The notes below the pieces were generated by a model. It did not search any database. It had not been told where the DNA came from and saw only the letters and a list, made by a program, of their open reading frames with translations. Shown here one piece after another: positions 9,998 through 19,509 of a stretch of DNA of 64,000 nucleotides. The stretch comes from Hydractinia symbiolongicarpus (taxonomy: Eukaryota; Cnidaria; Hydrozoa; Anthoathecata; Hydractiniidae), in assembly GCF_029227915.1 (NCBI RefSeq), contig NC_079887.1, positions 10,168,001 to 10,232,000 on the forward strand, given 5' to 3'. Within the stretch, counting starts at the first letter, position 1. The number at the start of each line of letters is the position of its first letter. A program made the position numbers and the translations under genes.

Positions 9998-11160
9998 GGG
10001 GTCATCTACAAAATTCGTAGCAATTCGTATCAAAAAAATTCGTATATGCTATACGAATTTTCTTTTGCCATACAGTAATTAAATTCGTATGAAATTTTTC
10101 TAAAATCGTATAAAATTCGTATGAGTTTTAAATTAAATTCGTATGAGTTTAAAAAAATTCGTATAAGTTTTAAATTAAATTCGTATAAGTTTTAAATTAA
10201 ATTCGTACGAGTTTAACAAAAAATTCGTATGAGATTTTAATTAGATGCGTATGGTTTTAAAAAAAAGAAAATCGTTTGACATTGTATTAAATTCGTATAT
10301 GAGTTTCAAAATAAAATGTTTTTTTAGATCGCATTTTAAGAGTTTTAAAACGAAAAACGGCGATAGAAATGTTTTTTTAGATCGCATTTTCAAAAGTTTA
10401 AAAACGAAAAACGGCGATAGAAATGTTTTTTTTAGATCGCATTTTACAAGTTTAAAAACGAAAAACGGCGATAGAAATGTTTTTTTAGATCGCATTTTAA
10501 AAGTTTAAAAACAAAAAACGGCGATAGAAATGTTTTTTTAGATCGCATTTTAAAAGTTTAAAAACGGAAAACGGCGATAGAAATGTTTTTTAAGATCGCA
10601 TTTTAAAAGTTTAAAAACGAAAAACGGCGATAGAAATGTTTTTTAAGATCGCATTTTAAAAGTTTAAAAACGAAAAACGGCGATAGAAATGTTTTTTAAG
10701 ATAGCATTTTAAAAGTTTAAAAACGAAAAACGGCGATAGAAATGTTTTTTAAGATTGCATTTTAAAAGTTTAAAAATGGAAAACGGCGGCAGAAATGTTT
10801 TTTTTAGATCGCATTTTAAAAGTTTTAAAACTAAAAACGGCGATAGAAATGTTTTTTTAGATCGCATTTTACAAGTTTAAAAATGAAATATAATTCGTAT
10901 GAAAATTTGTATAAAAGAGAATATAATTCGTATGAAAATTCGTATAAAAGAGAATATAATTCGTATGAAAATTTGTATGAAAGAGAATATAATTCGAATG
11001 ACAATTTGTATGAAAATTGTATAAAATTCGTATTAGACTTTTTAAAAATCGTATAACTATTTAACACTATACGAATTGTATACGATTTTTATACGAATTA
11101 AAAGCAATTAAATTCGTATATATTCGTATAAATTATCATACGAAATTTGTAGACGACCCC
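9998..11160. mobile_element. 1,163-bp non-autonomous PIF/Harbinger-like element, TTA target duplication
   Basis: The ends GGGGTCATCTACAAAATTCG and (reverse complement of the right end) GGGGTCGTCTACAAATTTCG form the inverted termini. TTA flanks the element on both sides (9995-9997, 11161-11163). The arms are rich in ATTCGTAT/ATACGAAT words, and the middle is a minisatellite. No transposase is encoded. It sits inside the recombinase coding region, so it is younger than the retroelement. Confidence 0.75.
10316..10885 (+). repeat. Minisatellite of about 55 bp, about ten copies
   Basis: The unit runs AAAACGGCGATAGAAATG, then a T run, then AGATCGCATTTTAAAAGTTT. It is repeated head to tail with a few substitutions (AGATAGC, AGATTGC, GGCGGC). 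Open frames across it are by-products of the repeat and are not genes. It lies wholly inside the PIF/Harbinger-like element. Confidence 0.85.
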
Positions 11161-11569
11161 TTACACCATCGAAAATGATCCTAAAATTCACCTGTCACCT
11201 TCAGACATTGAATTTTTTTCCTCTGCAACAATCGTAAAGCTAACCATCAAGGCATCCAAAACAGATCCATTTAGGAAAGGTGTCACAATTCGTCTTGCAA
11301 TGATTGCACAGAAATTTTGCCCAGTAAAAGCTTTAAGAAATTACCTGTTATTTCGGGGGGCTAAAGCTGGTCCATTGTTCGTTTTATCAGGTGACTAAGT
11401 TGTGGGATGTCAATTTCTGATAATTGCGTTATAATGTCTTTATATAATTGTAAAAGGCTAATTTATAGGCACTTGCATGTAGTTTTATTTTTCATGTCAA
11501 GTTATTAAGCCTGTTATGGCATGTTGAATTATCTCGTCGTAGTTCTCTTCAAAAATATTGGCTCATAGA

Positions 11570-12060
11570 TCATGAATTTTCATTTGGGAAATTTGGGGGT
11601 GCTGGGCTGCCCTGGGCAGCCACAAAGTGTAGAGATGTGCGTGTACCCCTGGCAGAGTATGGTGCATTAAGTACAGGTGCGAGGAAATGAACCACAGTCC
11701 CCTACACGAGCAGGACAGATGACTGGGGAAATAATAGCAGGGGGATGCACCGCTGACAGTCAGTGGTGGGGCACTAAGAGGTTAATAACAGGTGTGAAAT
11801 GCATAAGAAGCTAGAGCTCATAGAGAGTAGGTTCTTGTGAGGTATGATAGAGAAATGGAATCACAGGAGAGGAGCCCCGGATGTGATTGAGAGATTAGTT
11901 AACCAGAAAACACTACTAGGAGAAGAGCTCCAGATGTAGTGGAGAAGAGCGAATTGATTGGAAACACGCACGTGAGCTTAAGACAATATCTTCTCTCCAA
12001 CCTAGCATCCTCACCTGACTCCGCCAAATGATCCTCAGTTTATTCTTACAAAATTGAAAT
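11570..12060. other. GC-richer non-coding island of unknown origin
   Basis: Base composition rises clearly relative to the flanks (for example GGGTGCTGGGCTGCCCTGGG at about 11,595). Short related phrases recur within it (AGAGGAGCCCCGGATGTGAT, AGAAGAGCTCCAGATGTAGT), hinting at internal duplication or a SINE-like body. No reading frame of note and no recognised termini. Confidence 0.35.
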
Positions 12061-15000
12061 AAATTTTCTACTCCATGCTTGTGTTTTTATTGGGAACTAC
12101 AGCAATTAATCGTACAGTATATATATCTAAAATTTATGGTGAAAATATAATCATGATAATAGCTGAAAACAAGTATATAATTAATTTTTTTTAATATATA
12201 TTTTCATAAAATACATTTTCATTAATGCATTGACTTCTTCTTTCTTCTTTATTAATTCTATATTGTTCTTTTTTATTGCCAGTGTCTCTTTAAATTTTTT
12301 TGTAATCATTCTCTTTGTTTAAGAATCTGTTTCATCCAAATTATTGTGCATTGTTTTTTATTTTATTGTTCCCTTTCGCAACAATAACTAAGCAATTCTT
12401 CTTTTCATAGGTAAAAGATCTGTCAAGTAGAAGATATCGGTACTTCCAATGCTTCTCACAAAAAGATTTTCGTTTTTTTCACTGCCATCTGGCAAGAGCA
12501 ATAAAAACAGAATTGAAGTTTTTTAATGATTAGAAATCAAAGTTATGGGTTTGAAATGTTCAATCACTGTGGTGAAAGGTGCTATATCCAGAGGAATAAT
12601 AAATATTTATTCAACAACCTGATTCAATTTTCATGTGTTAACATGGCTGCAACAACATATCTAATAAAGTCTTTACCGCAAGATGAATTGTCAATTTTAG
12701 TCAATTAAAAAAATCTCATACATTTCATTAACAAGAAAAAAACTAATAACTGTAATCCAGCTGGTGGAGGTTTTAAAATCAAAGAAGGACAGTTTTAAAG
12801 AAACCAGATTAAAAAGTCTTGTATTACTGGATGATTCGTAGAGTAAGGAATTTCTTATTTGATTTATACAAATTATAATTATGATTAGGATTTTTGTTGT
12901 TATTAAGCCATAAAAAATTTAGTGTTTTGAGGTAAATGTATAAAACATAGTCAGCATGCAATGAATTTACGTATCTGAGTTAAGGTGGGGGAATTTCTAT
13001 TTAATGTTGCTTTATCAGTTTTTTTATTATCCTTAATGATGCATAGTAAATTCATAACTTTAGTAAATAATAACTTTGCAATGATCTAAAGCTATCCAAG
13101 GGTAGCCTAAACAAGCAATTTTTATCATCACAATATCAACATTTTAATAAAGTTTTCAATAATAGTGCATGCTTATTTTTTAAAGTCTCCCTTTTTCTAG
13201 CTGCTCAAACTCATAACATAGTTCATCTTCTTTTTTGCTGAACATGTGTGCCATCCTGTTTGTATATACAAATTTACCTTATAATTGACAGTGTACAGGT
13301 GGTTGGTAATCCAAAGATAACAACAGCAGACAAAATCATTTGACTGCTAAACTATAATTTTTCATGTACCATGAATATTTCTTTGTCATCCCACTTGTGT
13401 ACTTATCTCTTGATCTTGTTGAGATCATTTTTTTAATTTCGAATCATCATTGTATCATATCTGGACAGACCTCCATTATTGTTTCTGATTGCAATATTGG
13501 TGATATGACTCTATGGCTTCGTGTGAACAACAAGAGATACAGACAAATACTTGTCGCAATAGTCAATGAATTAATTTCTAATTGTGTGGTTTGTGGTTTT
13601 GTGTCAGCACTGTATAGGGTTGTATAGTAGTGCAGCAATATATGCTTTGGTTATTTGACAATGACACCCCCTCTTCACATAATGTTAATTTTAGTTGCCA
13701 TTATAATATTACCAAACAGCTTCATAATTTCTCCAATTTTGCTTGTGGCCATATCAGAATGTTTTACCCCTGTGTTTTTCGAAGTTAAGTTAGATAATAG
13801 CCCATTATCGGAAATATAACATTGCTTGAATTACCCATAGATATACTAAGTGGAGAAAGATATACAATGCCATCAGATCTCTGTTTTATGCATGTTTAGT
13901 CTATTCAATTCAATTTTAAAATAAATTAGATTTTTTTTTATAACAAACCCGATTGTTCATAAATGGCATATTTAATAACATATGGCAATGGGAGCGTAGC
14001 TAAATCACGCGCGTAAGTAGTAATTTGCTGTTTTTTTCATGACAATTCAGTTTGTTACGAGAAGAAAACAATGGCTGGCTGCTGAAAAGTTTAAAGAAAG
14101 TTATTTTGCAGAATATGAAATGGATAAGAACACTGAGATAAATATAATTTTGCTTTAAAATGGCAATGAATTTGAAAGTTTTGAGATTTAAATGCCTGAT
14201 GACATCCTCATTGATATATGAAGGTTTCTTATAGACTTTTTTCACTTTGATATCAGAGACAGCCTCTTGATGGCGATTCAACATGGGTTAGTGAATGTTA
14301 AAATAGCCCTGCATTTACCTAAGCCATGTGAGGGAAATTGAGGAGATGGCACACTGTGTGGGCCGTTGGATGGTGTTGTCTAGTAGAACATTGGCCCTAC
14401 TAATTGGGTCTGCGTAGCTCAAAATGAACATTAAATACTCTATGACTCTCCATCTAAGCGATGGCCCCTCCTGGAAATAAGCTAGCCATGTAAAATATGC
14501 ACATCGATCTACAACGCAACACATATGAAGCCAATAAAGGCTGAGGAAATGAGATTGACCTTTTTACTTTTATAAAAGCTGTAAAAGAAAGCGCCTGTAA
14601 TCTCAGACTACAGGACTATCAACAAACTATTTTTTTACTGTAAAACCATTATAAAAATACACAAGTATATGAACGCAAAAAGTCATATTTTTTTATTCTT
14701 TATCTGTCTTGGTAGCCTTGTGTCATGTACATCAATTTTTGGTTGAGTGTTTTCTTTGTTTTCAATTAAATTTGATTCGATTCTACAAATTCTACACAAT
14801 GACTTATTTACATAAATGTAAAAAGTACCTAAAAATAATGAAATAAATTGAAGGTTATTTGAGTGGCAGCCATGTTTAAACGAAAAAGTGATTGTAATAC
14901 TCAGTGCTTTTAATAATTTCAGTTTTCGGAATTCTTTTGGAAAAATGTAAAAAAGCTTTTAAACTGTTATATTTTGGGCTAGACTTTAATTCTGATAAAA

Positions 15001-15650
15001 TTGCTGACGCCAATAGATAAAATAAATATTAATCTACTTACAAAATGTCAGAATAGCTTTGAACAACTGTAGTTTTCGTAAAATACTTACACTGTTGCAA
15101 CTAGTAAATTCAGCATGACATGAATCATGCCTCACAAAAATATTAAAATATTGTTTTATTTTTTACATTGTACCCCAAATATTTTTTGTTCTGAATAAGA
15201 GTTTGAGTTTGTAGTAATTACTGTAGGGGAGAGCCCTATCAGTAAGAGGAAACTCCAGCTAAATTGTTGGTGATTATTTTTAATTATTATTTTCGTTAAA
15301 AATATACCGACAAACGCAAAAAATGTTTCGAATTAACGAGAATTAAATAGAATTTTTCTCGTTGTGTATCCTTCTCTTTTTTATATCCATGAATTACTGT
15401 ATGTACTTTATATTTCATTTATGTAATGACAAATTTTGACAACAAATTGATCTGATCTCTCTAATTTTACCAAGTGTTTCACAAAACGGTTCATTATTTC
15501 ACTGCTACACTCCTAAATAGAAAATGATTTGATTCTTTAGCTTTAATTTGACACTGGTAAAATCAAAATGTAGATATAACTAGCAATTATTTGTATAAAC
15601 ATAACATTGATAACTTTGTCCACCACAAGACAAACAACATTATCCACCAC
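12061..15650. other. Intergenic stretch without a supported gene; one SINE-like copy
   Basis: AT-rich sequence with short open frames lacking domains or splice context. The only recognisable item is the second copy of the SINE-like repeat at about 14,325-14,480. Confidence 0.55.
14325..14480. repeat. Dispersed SINE-like repeat, copy 2
   Basis: AGGGAAATTGAGGAGATGGC and CTGTGTGGGCCGTTGGATGG match the copy near 5,915 in the same order, and GGCCCCTCCTGGAAAT (about 14,463) matches the later block there. Intervening lengths differ, so the two copies have diverged by insertions or deletions. Confidence 0.45.
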
Positions 15651-15679
15651 ATATTTACTTGATAAAAATTCTCTCTACT

Positions 15680-16060
15680 TTAAATTATCGAGCAGTGATG
15701 CTGGTGTACCAAAAGAATATTGTACTCTCCACAACAAGTTTTTTCATAAAAACACATATCCAACTTGGAAGCCTTTAATCTCAAGCAGACAAAGAATTTG
15801 CTTTGGCTAATTAAACTTCTGTCTGGAAAATTAAAGGAGACACAACTAAAACCAGATGCAGCTACACGCAACTTGGTACATACAAATGGCAACAACTGAT
15901 AAATCAAACTTTTTCCATAAGGCGTAGGAAACACACACAACGTATCTACTTCATTTAACACATTTAGTAGAGCCTGTAACTCCTTTGGCTTGATAAAAAA
16001 TTTTAAGCTAGCCAGTGCTTTTGAAACGGTATTTGTTACATCTGCTAATGTCGCCGTGTT
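15680..16060 (-). pseudogene. RecQ-like helicase fragment (Walker A exon)
   Basis: On the minus strand, LKFFIKPKELQALLNVLNE leads into DTLCVFPTPYGKSLIYQLLP, followed at once by a GTATGT donor-like site. This parallels the start of the intact transposon helicase at 52,642 (LKPKQIICFEQLINGNDTL... then PTGYGKSILYQLLPFV). The Walker A glycine is replaced by Pro (PTPYGKS for PTGYGKS). No other helicase motif was found nearby, so this is either one exon of a broken copy or a relic of a related element. Confidence 0.6.
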
Positions 16061-16329
16061 GAAAGTAATGATTTATTAGCTCAGTTTAAAAAAGTCAGTC
16101 TCACCACAATATAATAAATGTGCGTAATATAATTATTTCTTTAGAAAGCGTAGCCACAGACTACAACACTTTATGTAATTATTCTGAGGGAACATAAACC
16201 AATTAGACAGAGGGAGTCAATTTCTGACTGCAGGTTGGACCTGTCTCTATTTTCAGGGCAATAGCGAAAGTTGGATTGGCTAGGAATGCACATGTTTCCT
16301 TCACGCTTCGTCACATGCACAGCAAATAT

Positions 16330-16660
16330 ACGTAGGGATCGTCTCGAAATGTTAGTACAAAGTTCGTATAATTCGTATAAAAAACTTTGTATCGAGTTAT
16401 TAAATCTTTCGTATCATTTTATTTTTAATACAAAAATTTGCTTATACAAAGTTTGTTTATTAGCTATAAAAATAAAGTCTTTATATTGAAATTTTTTCTA
16501 CACTAAAAAGTTTGTTTTGTTATACGAACTTTGTTTATTTTAATTGGATGGTTAAGGTCTTTATATTAAAATGTTTTTTAATAAAGACTTTAATTAACGA
16601 AATTAACATTAACGAAATTGGTTTAACAAATATTCACGTTATTACGTGTCTTATATCATA
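16330..16660. repeat. CGTAT/AAAGTTTG-rich repeat with a GATCGTCTCGAAATGTT end
   Basis: The stretch begins GGGATCGTCTCGAAATGTTA and continues with many AAAGTTYGTATAA words. A related stretch ending (on the other strand) AACATCGTCTCAAGATGTT lies at 24,750-25,137. The two look like copies or halves of a MITE family. Partner ends were not found, so limits are approximate. Confidence 0.3.
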
Positions 16661-16739
16661 AAAAAAACTTTTTGTTTAGATCACTTCCAAAAATAAAGAA
16701 GGCTTTTGTGACATTTTCAATTTCTGACTTTAAAGTAGG

Positions 16740-18190
16740 CTGGAAGTGACAATTTTTGACTTATCAAACTTTGGTTGGTGTTAAACTCAGGACACGTACT
16801 TTAGCAATAGGGCCGTGAAGGAGCAATAAAAATTGACTTACTCTACTTCATTTTATGCATAGGTAATGCAAGTGACTTTTTTTGACTTACTTTTGGATTT
16901 GACTTACCACATAGCTGCACTAGGATGGGCAATTATAAGATGTTACTTTAGTTTTTTTAAGGGAAAAATTCTGTCATTTTATCCTGGACGGGTTAAAGTG
17001 AATAGTGAGTGATCATTTTTGACTTACTTTTAAGGTTATATGTGCCAAAATATGACTTACTTTCTATTTTCCATAGCAGACAAAATACTTGATAGGTTGG
17101 TTATATTTTTTCTTGCACACTTCTTACTTTGTCTACTATTAAGGCCACCACACAATGTTTTAAAGATACAAGTGACTTTATTTGACTTACTGTTATTATT
17201 TTTGTGGAACATTTTTTGATAATTTTAAACATTTTTAGTGATAAATCAGTGCTAGAACCTTTAATTATTAGTTATAAAAATAAGTTTTTATGACCAAATG
17301 CATGTGTCATTTATTGACTTACTCTTTGTTTATTTATGATAAGTGACTATGAGATCCTTATCTTTTTTCTAATGAATTTTTGTTTTATTTCACAAGAATT
17401 TATAGTTTTAATTAGTTTTTGAGCATATTGTATATATTCTGTAGTAAGTTAAAAAAAAAGCACCTTTAGTGTTGCCTAAAAGCTAATTTCATTAATGAAC
17501 CCAGATACCGATAGTACTTCATAACATAGTTTGACAACAAATATATCTTTTTTTTGGGGAGGGGATTGAGTTTTAGGCTTAGTGGTTCATAGAAACTGAC
17601 CAAAAGTAAGTCAAATAAAGGCACTTTATTATATTATTTTGTTTCTTAAACTATGTCTTAGGTTTAGGTTCCCAGCAATAATTTAAATAATAACTTAATT
17701 TGAATATTTTTGACTTACTTTAACCATACCTAGTCATTTTCTGTAGTAAGTCAAAATATAGCACCTCTATTACAACTTTCAAACTTATCAATCAATTTAT
17801 ATAGGCTGCTTCTATCTGTGATAAAAAATTTTAAACTAAAATAACCAGGTAAGGCAATTTTATGCACATATTTTAATTTTTAGGGTCTTAAATAATTGTT
17901 GAAAAGTAAGTCAAGAAAAAGCACAATTCCCTCCAAAAATTTGGTCACCTTTATATATTTGCACATATGTCAAGGTATAAGGTTTAAGTTTCCATGAATA
18001 TTTTAAAGAAATATGTAATGTGAATGTTTTTGACTTACTTTAACTATACCTAGTCATTTTCTGTAGTAAGTCAAAAAATAGCACCTCTATCGCAATTTTT
18101 AAGCCATACACCAATTTAAATAGGCTATTTCTACCTGTGATAAATATTTTAGGCTAAAATAACCAAGTAAGTCAATTTTATGCACATTTT
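16740..18190. repeat. Cluster of about 16 TGACTTACT-containing motifs in two orientation blocks
   Basis: TTTTTTGACTTACT, often preceded by GTG and 4-8 bases, occurs repeatedly from 16,830 to 17,330. From 17,440 onward most copies are in reverse complement (AGTAAGTCAAAAAATAGCACC). The segments near 17,700-17,890 and 18,020-18,200 are a clear direct duplication offset by 320 bp. The block is non-coding. The motif is far more frequent than expected by chance; its role is unknown. Confidence 0.6.
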
Positions 18191-19509
18191 CAATTTTTTG
18201 GCCTTTTTTAGAAAAAAAAAAAATGTCACACTATTTTTGGAACTGATCTTTACAAGTTTATTGCACTATTGTCACTGCATCTTATTTTGAAAAAAAAACC
18301 TCATTTTGTTAGATTAAATAATATGTTTTAAAATATTGCTTCCACTTAAATCAGATAAAATAAATTTAAATAATATTGCTTGGCTATCATTGCGTATTAT
18401 TTCACGTTTTTCTTCAAGAATATCCTATAAGAATATCGAGGATGTAAAACGGGTGAAAAGTAAAGAATATTTTAAGAATAAACCAAGCTTCAACTTTAAG
18501 GATAGATTTCAAATTTTGTATAAAATGCAAACTTTTTATTCTTTTTAATAATAACAACTTTGACTTTGTTACGCGTTGCAACTATGAAGGCTGATTATAT
18601 ATGTTTTTAAGGTTGCATGCATGTTTTTTTTATGTTTGTTTATCCTGTCAAGGCACAATTCTATTGGTGAATAGGTAAAAATATTTTTTTTTTATTTATT
18701 TTTTTGTAATAAAAATAACAAACTGTGCTAACTGTATTTTGTAATGCTCTTTACGGAAATTGCTATTTCGGGAATCAGACAGCTACTCTCAAACGTATTA
18801 GGTCCAAAAATTGGTTATGACGCTTTGGCTAATTGGAGCAATGACTGCATGATTTGTCAGTGCATTTCACAAACTCTAACTGGTATGCTTTACGATTAGC
18901 GTGTCTGACCGAAAAGGAATAAATTTCTGCGAGTTCTGAATAACCAGGGGTTTCATTCCTTCTTAGACGCATTCGAAAAATCATTTTTTTTAAAAGTGGT
19001 ATAGTCAGTGCATCTAATCGTTGCGCACTTGATAGAAAATTTTCGTAAAACTTCGAAAAACAGTAGCGTAACCGAAGATGCGACAAAAAATATGATAAAA
19101 AATAGAAGTGGCGAATGTAACAAGTAACAGAATCGCTCGATATCCCACAAAAACTTAGCGAAACCGGTTTTTTATCGCAAGACAGCGTGCGCAATGATTT
19201 CCGTCCAGAATCACAAATTGTTGCGCACTTGCCGTATATTTTTGCGCACTTGCGCAACTATTCGTGACTATTTGCGGCCGGCAGCGCAAGTAATTGTGAT
19301 CATTTGCGACCAATATTATGTATTTCTTATTTCTTATTTCAGGTTCTCAACATGCCTTGAACACGCAATTATCATGATTGCAGAAACTATTCAACTCTCT
19401 CAGCAGTCCTCAGGTTTTATCAACCTCGTTCCCGTTAATCGCGCAAAGCATTTTGTTAGTTCAGAAAACGAGACAGTTTAAATGGAATAACTTCCAGAAA
19501 AGAAGCTAA

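Larger units (their letters stand above)
6545..11395 (+). mobile_element. DIRS/Ngaro-like tyrosine-recombinase retrotransposon, decayed and interrupted
   Basis: In order: a gag-like region with a CCHC knuckle (7.2-8.06 kb), reverse transcriptase then RNase H (8.05-9.5 kb), and a tyrosine recombinase (9.57-9.99 kb, resuming 11.16-11.39 kb). This order is that of DIRS-group YR retroelements, which use a recombinase instead of an integrase. Reading frames are broken by stops and shifts, the recombinase lacks its C-terminal catalytic part, and a 1.16-kb DNA element splits it. I could not find the terminal or internal complementary repeats, so the outer limits are approximate. It is inactive. Confidence 0.75.
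9566..11395 (+). pseudogene. Tyrosine recombinase of the DIRS-like element, split by an insertion and 3'-truncated
   Basis: An N-terminal SAM-like recombinase domain is read from FPLEELTLQFFVSYLEDRIK with STIKSICLAYNIIA, shifting frame to RGIRRCNPHSRTTRLPITPV and then to a frame with ALVFFGFLLVSEFV (9950-9994), where the catalytic domain starts. The reading stops at the 9998-11160 insertion and resumes at 11166 with a frame containing SPSDIEFFSS, TIKASKTDPFRKGVTIRL and a final LSGD at 11395. The HxxR and Tyr motifs expected further on are not found. Confidence 0.65.

Noticed and set aside
10316-10885. Regular repeats resembling a CRISPR array
   Set aside because: The whole 55-bp unit repeats head to tail with no unique spacers, inside a eukaryotic transposon.
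19430-19455. CAACCTCGTTCCCG as another end of the 9-bp-duplication family
   Set aside because: No inverted partner nearby and no repeated flanking 9-mer.
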